Assembly: GCA_016215105.1 (NCBI GenBank) | Contig: JACRLJ010000024.1 | Span: 1-64,000, forward strand | From: Candidatus Hydrogenedentota bacterium | Lineage (GTDB): Bacteria > Hydrogenedentota > Hydrogenedentia > Hydrogenedentales > SLHB01 | Reading direction: 5' to 3' | DNA length: 64,000 nt | Shown here: positions 53,501-61,463 of the stretch, piece by piece | Layout of the letters: each line of letters starts with the position of its first letter | How positions within the stretch are numbered: position 1 is the stretch's first letter | Position numbers and translations under genes: made by a program | Notes under the pieces: generated by a model | Seen by the model: only the letters and a program-made list of their open reading frames with translations | Told to the model about the DNA's origin: nothing | Database searches by the model: none

Positions 53501-53647
53501 TTGGTCAGGCGCGGGACCCTCGAGTGTTGGGTCCTACTCAACGGGACGCCGCTGAACCCGGTCAGGTCCGGAAGGAAGCAGCCGTAGGTGGAAGTCTCTG
53601 TGTGCTGTAGGGTCGCCTGGCATTTCGAGGGCCCCGTGGCTGACCAA
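53501..53647 (+). ncRNA. ffs: Signal recognition particle RNA (4.5S-type)
   Basis: The universally conserved Ffh-binding hairpin is present: GGTCAGGTCCGGAAGGAAGC then AGCC at 53560-53583. An extended closing helix is formed by TTGGTCAG at the 5' end (53501) and CTGACCAA at the 3' end (ending 53647). It continues inwards with GGGACCCTCGA and TCGAGGGCCCC. Total ~147 nt, longer than the minimal ~110-nt bacterial form but without an obvious Alu domain. It binds Ffh (SRP54) for co-translational protein targeting. dnaX follows, a common neighbour of ffs. Confidence 0.93.
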
Positions 53648-53726
53648 GGACGCGCGGGCGCGGGAACGCCCATACCAGTCAGCGCACGTGGCGCCTGCGC
53701 GGCGCAGTTTTCATTGGGAGATGCGG

Positions 53727-54746
53727 ATGGCCGATGAACGCTATCTAGTCTTGGCGCGGAAGTGGCGTCCTCAGACCTTCGAGGATGTGATTGGCCAGGA
53801 ACACATCACCCGGACGCTGCAGAACGCGATCACGTCGGGGCGGGTCGGTCACGCGTTCCTATTCATTGGATCGCGCGGTATCGGCAAGACGACGACCGCG
53901 CGAATCCTATCCAAAGCGCTGAATTGCTCGTCCGCGAGCGGCCCCACCCCCACTCCCTGCGGCGCGTGCAGCAATTGCGCATCCATTGCGGCCGGAAACA
54001 ATATCGACGTGATCGAGATCGACGGCGCGTCAAATAACAGCGTGGACAACGTGCGCGAAATCCGCGAGCATGTGCGCATGGTCCCGTCGGGGTCGCGCTA
54101 CAAGATTTACATCATCGACGAGGTACACCAGCTATCCACGGGGGCGTTTAACGCCCTGCTCAAGACTCTGGAAGAGCCTCCGCCCCACGCCATTTTCATA
54201 TTGGCGACGACCGAAGCGTCGAAAATTCCGGCGACGATTGTATCGCGTTGCCAGCGCTACGATTTCCGGCGGGTGCCGCTGGGCCGGATTCAAGATTTGC
54301 TTCGGCGGATCCTGGTTGCCGAGGGTGTGACGTGCAGTGACGAGGCGTTGCACGCCATCGCGCGTTCCGCGGACGGCGGTATGCGCGACGCGGAGAGCAT
54401 TCTGGATCAGTTGCTCTCGTATTGTGGCGAGACGATCACATTTCAGGACGTGTTTGACGTGCTGGGGCTGGTGGACTGGCGCGTGTTGCATGAGCTATGC
54501 GACGCGGTGCTTTCTCAAGACATCGCCAAGCAACTGACCATCGTCGAGGATGTCGTCGCGAGCGGAAAAGACCTGTCGCAGTTCGTCGAGGACATACTGC
54601 GCTACTTCCGAAACCTGCTGGTCTGCAAGACAGCCGATGCGAAGAAACTCCTGGCGCTTCCCGATGACGAAATTCAGTCGATGCAGGCGCACGACCAATC
54701 TGATCCGGCTGGTGGAGCAATTCGCGGAGTTGTCGAAGGATTTTGA
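53727..54746 (+). CDS. dnaX: DNA polymerase III gamma/tau subunit, ATPase part; reading frame broken near 54690
   Basis: Clamp-loader ATPase of the replisome. ATG 53727 ('MADERYLVLARKWRPQTFEDVIGQEHITRTLQNAI') is the family start, with GGGAG upstream. Walker A 'FIGSRGIGKTTTARILSKALNC', the zinc module 'CGACSNCASIAAG', Walker B 'IYIIDEVHQLS' and the SRC motif 'IVSRCQRYDFRRV' are present. Up to 'LLALPDDEIQSMQAH' the sequence is in frame. The true continuation ('TNLIRLVEQF...') is in the next frame, so this frame ends at 54746 after ~340 residues. The product would resemble a gamma-type short form. Confidence 0.92.
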   Translation: MADERYLVLARKWRPQTFEDVIGQEHITRTLQNAITSGRVGHAFLFIGSRGIGKTTTARILSKALNCSSASGPTPTPCGACSNCASIAAGNNIDVIEIDGASNNSVDNVREIREHVRMVPSGSRYKIYIIDEVHQLSTGAFNALLKTLEEPPPHAIFILATTEASKIPATIVSRCQRYDFRRVPLGRIQDLLRRILVAEGVTCSDEALHAIARSADGGMRDAESILDQLLSYCGETITFQDVFDVLGLVDWRVLHELCDAVLSQDIAKQLTIVEDVVASGKDLSQFVEDILRYFRNLLVCKTADAKKLLALPDDEIQSMQAHDQSDPAGGAIRGVVEGF

Positions 54747-55458
54747 TTCGCAACTGGCGCAACGCATCGCCTTGGAATCAATGCTCATCCGCCTGTCGAA
54801 GGTGTCGGTGGAATTCTCGCTGGACAGCGTACTGGAGAAACTGGTGGCGCTGGGACAGGGCGGGCTCGGTGCATCGTCCGGCGTGGTTGCAGCGCCGGCG
54901 CGCGATTTGTCCAGTTCGGTGCGTCAGCGTTCCGAAGCGCCCAAGGCCGCCGTGGTATCGGCGGCTCCCGGCGCGTCCGGCGCCGATACGCCCGCAGCGG
55001 CACCACGCAAGAGAAAGCCGGCTACTGAAAAGAACATGGCCGGCCTCTGGCAGCAGGTCAAGGGTATCATTTCGCAGGGTGGCGTCAATCTGAATTTGGG
55101 CCTCAACGCAGACCGCGCGAAGCCGGCGGCAATCGAAGGCGACACGCTGGTCTTGCGGATTCCGTCCGACCAGTCGAAGGCGCGGAGCTTCCTGGAAAAG
55201 CCGGAGCAGCGCGCGGCCATCGAGGCGGCGTTGGCCGAGCTTACGGACAACGTACGCACATTCCGCTGTGAGGCAGGCGCCGGCGCGGAACCCGAAGAAG
55301 CAGGCCCCGCGCAGTCCACGCTTCCGATATCGGGGCGCGTCGATCCGAACGCGGCCCGCGCCGCGCTTGATGACCCTCATGTGGCGCAGGTCGTGGACGT
55401 GTTCAAGGGGCGCATTGTGGACATCAAGAGCGAGTCGAAAGTCTCGCGCTCCGAGTAA
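54691..55458 (+). CDS. dnaX: dnaX, tau-specific C-terminal part in shifted frame
   Basis: From about 54691 the second frame reads 'TNLIRLVEQFAELSKDFDSQLAQRIALESMLIRLSKVSVEFSLDSVLEKL', the domain III collar of DnaX. A Pro/Ala/Lys linker follows, then a tau tail ending 'IVDIKSESKVSRSE'. A gene-internal ATG at 54781 exists, but no ribosome site marks an independent start. No slippery heptamer is visible at the joint (ATGCAGGCGCACGACCAATC), so a short deletion of about 8 codons plus a frame change is more likely than programmed frameshifting. Confidence 0.85.
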   Translation, partial: TTNLIRLVEQFAELSKDFDSQLAQRIALESMLIRLSKVSVEFSLDSVLEKLVALGQGGLGASSGVVAAPARDLSSSVRQRSEAPKAAVVSAAPGASGADTPAAAPRKRKPATEKNMAGLWQQVKGIISQGGVNLNLGLNADRAKPAAIEGDTLVLRIPSDQSKARSFLEKPEQRAAIEAALAELTDNVRTFRCEAGAGAEPEEAGPAQSTLPISGRVDPNAARAALDDPHVAQVVDVFKGRIVDIKSESKVSRSE

Positions 55459-55654
55459 GCCCGCCGTCCGGACACCGGCGCCGCCCGCTGTTTCTGTGAT
55501 CAACACCCGGTAGATTGCATCAACAATTAGTTGTAAGTCGTTCAAGGGCGGCGCTAGTATCTAGTCAGTTTCGTGACACGCCGTTTTCTAACCGTGAATC
55601 TGGCTAATCCCGGTTCACGTCTGCGTATAGTGCGCGCAACCGTTCGAGGACGCC

Positions 55655-56680
55655 ATGACGCCCGTGAACATTTCGGATATCGAGAAGTATCTTTCTGTAG
55701 GCCTGAGCGCGACTATTCAGGCGCAAAATGAGTCCGTGGAGCGGCCTCGATACCGCACGTATCTCCGGGGTTGGCAGCGGGGCCAGTACATCATGCTGGA
55801 TCGTCCGCTGATCAACCAGCGTTATGTGGATATGCTGCGCGCCGAACACTGCGCCGTTCGTTTTCTGTCCGAGGGTCTCGCATGCGGATTTGAGGGGGAG
55901 CTTCTCGATTTGGGACCGCGCTCGATGGTGTCACACGTCTATATCGCGTGGCCCCCGGATCTTTCCGTGATCCGGGTGCGGAAACACGAACGTGTCCGGA
56001 CGAGCATTAACTGTCAAATTGTGGTTGGCGACGCGGAAGATCGTGTGCCGGCGGAAGTGCGGGACGTCAGCGAGGGGGGATGCTTACTGCTGTTGCCGGG
56101 AAGGCTTCCCGCCGATTCGCGCGTCCGCATTTGGTGTACATTCCCGGATGGCACTGTAATGGACGGCGTCGTTGGTCTGATACGGCGCATTCGTCCGAGT
56201 GACGAGGGAGTGTTTCACGGGTGCCGCTTCGATAGCCCGGAAACAGACTTGCACAACGATCTTCAGTTGTTTGTCGCGGACACTTTGGAGCGGTCCAGGA
56301 CGGTGAATACCCCGGCTCCACGCATCCTCGTCATTGACCCCAATCCGGCAGTGGCGGACGCGATCCGGACACAGGTGGAAACGAAAGGGTATCAGGTTGT
56401 TTCGTCGCGCAACTTGGTCGAGGCATTCTACCGCCTGAAGGTGGCGTATCCGAGCGCGCTGCTCATCAATCAAGAGCAAGAGATGATGCCTGGTGTCGAT
56501 ATTTGCCGTGCGGTGCGGGGCACGCACGGGTACCAGACGTTGCCAGTGATCATCTACGGGAAGGATGAAGGACTGAGGGAGGCGTCGAAGGCGGCCGGCG
56601 CCACGTGTTATGTATCGACTGCCAACCTCATCCGGCAGGTGGCCCAGTTGCTGCACGAGACGGCTCGGCCTGCGTCCTGA
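55655..56680 (+). CDS. PilZ-domain protein with C-terminal receiver-like domain lacking the phospho-acceptor aspartate
   Basis: 341 residues. A YcgR-like N-terminal domain (~20-100) is followed by a PilZ domain with the c-di-GMP motifs 'VRKHERVRTSINCQIV' (RxxxR) and 'RDVSEGGCLLLLP' (DxSxxG). From about residue 222 a response-regulator receiver fold begins ('PRILVIDPNPAVADAIRTQVETKGYQVVSS'). The usual phosphorylated aspartate at 'ALLIND' is Gln here ('SALLINQEQEMMPGVDICR'), so it is a pseudo-receiver. It probably senses c-di-GMP and acts by protein contact. It lies 196 bp after dnaX, in the same direction. Confidence 0.88.
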   Translation: MTPVNISDIEKYLSVGLSATIQAQNESVERPRYRTYLRGWQRGQYIMLDRPLINQRYVDMLRAEHCAVRFLSEGLACGFEGELLDLGPRSMVSHVYIAWPPDLSVIRVRKHERVRTSINCQIVVGDAEDRVPAEVRDVSEGGCLLLLPGRLPADSRVRIWCTFPDGTVMDGVVGLIRRIRPSDEGVFHGCRFDSPETDLHNDLQLFVADTLERSRTVNTPAPRILVIDPNPAVADAIRTQVETKGYQVVSSRNLVEAFYRLKVAYPSALLINQEQEMMPGVDICRAVRGTHGYQTLPVIIYGKDEGLREASKAAGATCYVSTANLIRQVAQLLHETARPAS

Positions 56681-56696
56681 TCCGCAATCTGGCGCT

Positions 56697-57488
56697 TTAC
56701 ACCGGCTGCGTTACGCCGAAGAGGCGGCTCGCGTTTTCGGTTGTGCGGGACGCGAATTCCTCGGGGGAGCTTCCTTTCACCAGCGCTAGCGCCGCCGCCG
56801 TGTGCTGAACGTAAGCGGGTTCGCATCGTCTTCCGCGCATGGGTTGGGGCGCCAGGTATGGACTGTCTGTCTCGACCAGAAGCCGATCCATGGGCACGGC
56901 GCGCGCGGCTTCGCGAAGGTTTTCCGCCTTGGGGTAGGTCACGTTGCCGGCGAAGGACACGTGGAAGCCCCAATCCATGCATTTCGTGACGAACGCCGTG
57001 TCGCCGTCAAAACAGTGCATAATCCCGCCGGCAAGTTTCGAGTGATACTCGTCGAGTATGGTGGACACGTCCGCGTGGGAATCGCGGTTATGGATGACCA
57101 CCGGGAGGCGCAGTTCGCACGCCAAATCGAGTTGCGCGCGGAAAGCCGATTGCTGGACCTCCGGCGGCGCATGGACGTTGTGGTAGTCGAGCCCAATCTC
57201 GCCAATCGCGCGCACACACGGATTCGACGCCAGATCGCGCAGGGATGCGATCACCGAACTGTCTACTTGCGCCGCGTGATAGGGATGAAACCCGATCACG
57301 GCAAACACGCGTGGCCCGCCGAGTTTCACCGCCTGCTTGCTGGCGTCCAGGTCGTCACCGACGACGACAATCCATTCGAGCGCATCCAGGGCGCGCGACA
57401 GCGTTTCGCCGCGGTCTGAATCGAAGGCGGCGTCTTGCAGATGGCAGTGGGTATCCACTAAGCGGAGGTGTTTGGATTCTTCATTCAT
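56697..57488 (-). CDS. tatD: TatD-family metal-dependent DNase
   Basis: 263 residues of the TatD TIM barrel. Metal-site signatures are seen: 'VDTHCHLQDAAFDSDR' (HxH), 'CVRAIGEIGLDYHN' (Glu), 'LPVVIHNRDSHADV' (His), 'GIMHCFDGD' (His) and 'LLVETDSPYLAPQP' (Asp). TatD removes 3' nucleotides and works in DNA repair. The gene converges with the PilZ gene, 16 bp apart. The start ATG at 57488 ('MNEESKHLRLVDTHCHL') has no strong ribosome site, but the length matches the family. Confidence 0.94.
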   Translation of the reverse strand: MNEESKHLRLVDTHCHLQDAAFDSDRGETLSRALDALEWIVVVGDDLDASKQAVKLGGPRVFAVIGFHPYHAAQVDSSVIASLRDLASNPCVRAIGEIGLDYHNVHAPPEVQQSAFRAQLDLACELRLPVVIHNRDSHADVSTILDEYHSKLAGGIMHCFDGDTAFVTKCMDWGFHVSFAGNVTYPKAENLREAARAVPMDRLLVETDSPYLAPQPMRGRRCEPAYVQHTAAALALVKGSSPEEFASRTTENASRLFGVTQPV

Positions 57489-57726
57489 AGGGGCGCCAGT
57501 TATACCACACGTGAATCATTCCGCGCATCTGGAGGTGGTTGCGCGTCCGGGTAGAGGGACCTGTTGCCTCACGTAAAGAAGTACTCGAACGGTGAGGGAT
57601 TGCCTTTCTCGCGATACCCTGTGTACTCTCTAGAAGGTTCCTCAACCCCGGCAACTTCTCCGAAGTGGCGGGGATGGTAAGCACGAGGTGGACTGCGCCT
57701 TTCTGCGCCGGGAGTCAGGAAGACCT

Positions 57727-59826
57727 ATGAACACTGCAATGCGTTATGCCGCCGTAGCACTTCTTAGCGCCGCTGCCGCTTGGGCGGTCCCGCCTGCCGC
57801 GCCCACGTTTCAGGAGCTGATGGACCCGGAAATGTTTCCGCATCCTCAGCGCGGGCTAAAAGTCGAGTCCGCCGCCGAGGACGGTGAGAAGGTCCGCATA
57901 CGAACCACCGGCGCCGAAATCCTGATAGACTCGCCGCGGGGCGCAATCTTGTTCATGCAGCGGATCAGCCACGCGCGGCCGCTGGCGATGATGCGCTTTG
58001 GCGTGGCGCTGCAGGGGGTAAAGGTCACGCATTCCGGGTCCGGGTTCGCGATGGTCACGTGCGAACAACCGAAACTAACGATTCGCGTGAACGGCGACTC
58101 GCTGTTCATGCTCCAGATGCACGAGGCGTTTGAGGTGGCGTTGGATCGCAAATTCGTCCCGCGGTGGAACGCGTCGTTCAAGACCAATCACCTGATCGCG
58201 GACGAGTGGGGCGCGTTTGGGTTGTACTGTTCCGACACCACGCTGAACGACAAGTACGACGCCTACGCCAAGACGGTGGCGCAGTATCCGTTGCCGGCGG
58301 ATGCGGTGCTCTGGGTGGCGGTATGCCCGCCGAAGCCGTATGAATGGCTGCGGTCCCTGCACGATAACGTTATTTGGCACTGGTCAAAAGAAAGCGCCTA
58401 TCCTTCCGACGATACCCTGCGCGAGTGGAAGGGGAAGGGTAACATCGTCTTGTTGCAGTCGGAGATGATGTTGTGGAAAGACTGGAACTTGGATTTTGTG
58501 CCACGGGATGAAGCGGAATTCGCGCGCGTCCGAAAGACATTGCGCAAGCAGAACATGCGGATGATGGTTTACACCAGCCCCGCCTATTTCTTGAAAGGGA
58601 CGGCGCTGGAGTCCAAGGCCATCAATACGTTTGAAGGGTTCAAGGACTGGCCACCGGCGACGGTCACCGGCGAGAATATGGAGATCTTCCTTGACGCGAT
58701 CAAGCGCATGGTGAAACAGTACAAACCGGACGGGCTGTATTTCGACGGCCAGTACACGCAGAATCCAGCGGCGCTGTACGCTCTGGCGCGGCGGGCGCGC
58801 GAGATTGTCGGCGAGATGGGGCTTCTCGAGTGGCACTCGACCCTGGCGCTGGGGGACGGCCTATGCTATCTTCCGCAAGCGGACGCGTACGTGGACATTA
58901 TCCTGCGCGGCGAAGGTCAGACCAACCTCTACAGCAATGCGGACTACTTGCGGTATTTCGTTTCCGGCTACAACATTAACAACTGCGTCGGTGTGGTGTG
59001 CGACAATGCGCCCCCTGGCCTCACTCCTCAACTCGCGCGCGACGGGTTGGCGGTCAACGCGCGATTCCATTTGCTCGCGGGCGCGGCCGCGGATGAAAGC
59101 GCGATGCAAGTATGGCGCGACGACTACCTGGCCAAGCTGGAGATGTCGATGCGCCAGGATGTGGATCGGCAGATGGACGCTCGGCAAGAGAGCGCTCCAG
59201 CCAAGGCAGCGGCGGCGAGCCTGGATGAGCAGACGCTCAAGGCGCCACCACAGTGGGGCGCGCCAAGCCTGGTCTTGGATTTCGACACGATGCCTATTGC
59301 CCAACCGGTCTTTTCTCCGACGAATCCGGACGCGTTCGAAACCACCGATGGGCTGCTGCGCATCCACGCTCACGCGCACACGTATGCGTTCTTGCGTGTT
59401 CCGATGCAGTCGGAGTCGTCGGGGTTTGTGATTCTGCTTCGGCAGACGACCGATGTGGGTATGTCGTGGGGACCGGGAGCGATGATGCGATGGACCGACG
59501 GTGGCGCCGTGCGTGTAGGGATTCGGAGTGATGGAATGGTCCAGGCCGATGTCCTGGGAAAGCAATATGTCGGGGGGGTATACGCGGCAAACCAGTGGGC
59601 GTACTTACGCGCGCGTTGGACCGGCACGCAGGGCGTGATAGAGCGGAGTTCAGACGGCACGAATTACGATCGTCTCTGGACGTTTGAACATGGTGGGGCG
59701 CTGAACAGACCGCCGATGGAACTCTTGGTCGGAAAAGTGCCATTCAGCGGACAGGCCCAGGATTACGGCGAACCGGGTCCCGTGGGTATGTGCGATATTG
59801 ACTTTGTCCAGGTCTACGGCAAGTGA
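57727..59826 (+). CDS. Exported large protein, TIM-barrel-like middle and jelly-roll-like C-terminus
   Basis: 699 residues from ATG 57727 with a signal peptide ('MRYAAVALLSAAAAWAVP') and a GGAAGA ribosome site; the track adds 13 residues. The N-terminal part is beta-rich. The middle holds 'MRMMVYTSPAYFLKGTALES', 'YKPDGLYFDGQYTQNPAALYALARRAREIVGEMGLLEWHSTLALGDG', in which 'YFDGQYT' is a glycosidase-like TIM-barrel strand, and 'ADAYVDIILRGEGQTNLY'. The C-terminus is a jelly-roll with 'AYLRARWTGTQGVIERSSDGTNY'. I cannot assign a GH family; it is likely a secreted carbohydrate-acting protein. Confidence 0.75.
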   Translation: MNTAMRYAAVALLSAAAAWAVPPAAPTFQELMDPEMFPHPQRGLKVESAAEDGEKVRIRTTGAEILIDSPRGAILFMQRISHARPLAMMRFGVALQGVKVTHSGSGFAMVTCEQPKLTIRVNGDSLFMLQMHEAFEVALDRKFVPRWNASFKTNHLIADEWGAFGLYCSDTTLNDKYDAYAKTVAQYPLPADAVLWVAVCPPKPYEWLRSLHDNVIWHWSKESAYPSDDTLREWKGKGNIVLLQSEMMLWKDWNLDFVPRDEAEFARVRKTLRKQNMRMMVYTSPAYFLKGTALESKAINTFEGFKDWPPATVTGENMEIFLDAIKRMVKQYKPDGLYFDGQYTQNPAALYALARRAREIVGEMGLLEWHSTLALGDGLCYLPQADAYVDIILRGEGQTNLYSNADYLRYFVSGYNINNCVGVVCDNAPPGLTPQLARDGLAVNARFHLLAGAAADESAMQVWRDDYLAKLEMSMRQDVDRQMDARQESAPAKAAAASLDEQTLKAPPQWGAPSLVLDFDTMPIAQPVFSPTNPDAFETTDGLLRIHAHAHTYAFLRVPMQSESSGFVILLRQTTDVGMSWGPGAMMRWTDGGAVRVGIRSDGMVQADVLGKQYVGGVYAANQWAYLRARWTGTQGVIERSSDGTNYDRLWTFEHGGALNRPPMELLVGKVPFSGQAQDYGEPGPVGMCDIDFVQVYGK

Positions 59827-59838
59827 TTTGCATTGGGA

Positions 59839-61437
59839 CTATTTCTTAGGCGCAGCGCCTGGCGCCGGAACAGGATTGACCAGCGCCTCGAGCGCAGGAG
59901 GGAGTTTGGCGCCTAGGGCGCGGGCCTTCTCCGCGCTGACTTTGGCGTCGTTCATGGCTCCCGCGTCACGTTGAGTCTCCGCGAGGGCGAGGTAGGCCTC
60001 GGAATCAGTGGGGTCGCACTCGATGGCGCGGCGGTACATGCCGATGGCGCGCGCGCTCTCGCCAGTCTTTCGGGTTACATTGCCGTAGTCAATCCAGACA
60101 CCCGCATCGGCGGGCGCCAATTCGGAGGCCCGTTGCAGATGCTTCAACGCCTCCTCGATTCGTCCTTGCAGGGCGAGCGCGCGTCCCAGACCGGAAAGCG
60201 CGAGCGGGTGGTTGGACTGCAATGCCAGGGCGGAACGATAGGCGTTCTCCGCGCCCTTCGCGTCATTGCGCTTTTCAATCAGATGGCCCATGTTAACGTA
60301 GGCGTCGATGTAGTTGGGGTTGAGTGACAGGGCCTTCTTGTACGCCGCGAGCGCTCCGTCGAGGTCCCCCTTGTCTTCGAGGGGAAACGCGAGCCGCGCA
60401 TAGCCGTCGGGGTCGTTCGGGAGTAGGGCAATGTACTTCTGGTATGCGGCGATGGCTCCGTCGAGATCGTTTTTTTCATAGAGCAGTTGGCCGAGGTTGA
60501 ATTGGGCCTTCGGCTCGGCGGCGCAGAGCCCCAAGAGTTTCCTGTACACATCGAGGGCCCCGTCGGTGTCCCCGTTGGCGTGGAGCGCTTCGCCCAGGCC
60601 GCCGTAGGCTTCGCGAAAGGCGGAGCTGATGGCGAGCGCCTTGCGGAACGCGGTGATGGCGTCACCGGGCTTGTGTTGCGCGAGAGCGATGATCCCGATG
60701 CCGGTTTGCGCCTCGGCTTGCTTTGGATCAAAACGCAATGCGCAATCGTAATATGCCGCGGCTTGGGGATATTGGCCTTTGTCTTGCAGGGTGAGCGCTA
60801 TCTGTACCGTGATGACCGCGATGGCTTGCCGCGCGTCCAGCGCCGCGTAATCATTCGGATCGACGCAGGGGAACGGGAGATAGGACTTGAGATAGTCCTT
60901 GTTGCCGTACGCGCGGCCTTGCTGCGTGGTTTCGATGTAGAGCGGCGCCGGGGCATTCCACTCGACAAAGGCGTGGCCACGGCCGGACACCATGCGCAGG
61001 GGCAGTCCGAGACGTTCTCCGAGGCCGAGATAGAGCAGGGTCATGCCAAAGCAGTTCCAGTGCCTCTTGTCCAGCACGTCGTCGAGACCGGTGAAGACGG
61101 TTGGAGGCAGAACGGCTTGTGCGGCGAAGCCCCATTTACCGTAGATGGCTTCGGCCATGACGCGAAGCTTGGCTTGCGGATCGGGCGCAGACAAGAGACG
61201 CGGTTTCAACTCGCTCGCAAGCGCGTCCATTTGCGCGGTGTATTTCCGGACATCGAGGTCCGGCCGCAGGCCCTGGCAGGCAATCAGCGACGCATCGGCC
61301 ACGGCGGGCGCTTCGGACGCGCGCGTTGCCATCTGTTGGAGCGTCTCGATTGCCGGCGCCGCTGACGCAGCGCCGTGCAAGACCAAGGCAAGCGCGCACA
61401 GCGCTATCCAATGATTCTTACGTTCACTTGCGGCCAT
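59839..61437 (-). CDS. Exported transglutaminase-like (SirB1-type) and TPR-repeat protein
   Basis: 532 residues from ATG 61437; the track start is a GTG six bases earlier. A signal peptide ('WIALCALALVLHGAASA') precedes a transglutaminase-like domain of the SirB1 type. Its cysteine lies in 'KRHWNCFGMTLLYLGLGERLGLPLRMVSGRGHAFVEWN' and its histidine in 'RGHAFVEW'. From ~residue 220 about eight TPR units follow ('GQYPQAAAYYDCALRFDPKQAEAQTGIGIIAL'), ending in a Pro/Ala tail. TPRs suggest a protein-interaction platform. It lies 26 bp after the Gfo/Idh/MocA gene, probably co-transcribed. Confidence 0.86.
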   Translation of the reverse strand: MAASERKNHWIALCALALVLHGAASAAPAIETLQQMATRASEAPAVADASLIACQGLRPDLDVRKYTAQMDALASELKPRLLSAPDPQAKLRVMAEAIYGKWGFAAQAVLPPTVFTGLDDVLDKRHWNCFGMTLLYLGLGERLGLPLRMVSGRGHAFVEWNAPAPLYIETTQQGRAYGNKDYLKSYLPFPCVDPNDYAALDARQAIAVITVQIALTLQDKGQYPQAAAYYDCALRFDPKQAEAQTGIGIIALAQHKPGDAITAFRKALAISSAFREAYGGLGEALHANGDTDGALDVYRKLLGLCAAEPKAQFNLGQLLYEKNDLDGAIAAYQKYIALLPNDPDGYARLAFPLEDKGDLDGALAAYKKALSLNPNYIDAYVNMGHLIEKRNDAKGAENAYRSALALQSNHPLALSGLGRALALQGRIEEALKHLQRASELAPADAGVWIDYGNVTRKTGESARAIGMYRRAIECDPTDSEAYLALAETQRDAGAMNDAKVSAEKARALGAKLPPALEALVNPVPAPGAAPKK

Positions 61438-61463
61438 GGCCACCTATTGGCGATGTTGCGCGG

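Noticed and set aside
54600-54750. Programmed -1 frameshift in dnaX
   Set aside because: No A/T-rich slippery heptamer or stem-loop at the joint, and the shift needed is of the other sense with missing residues; a deletion is simpler.
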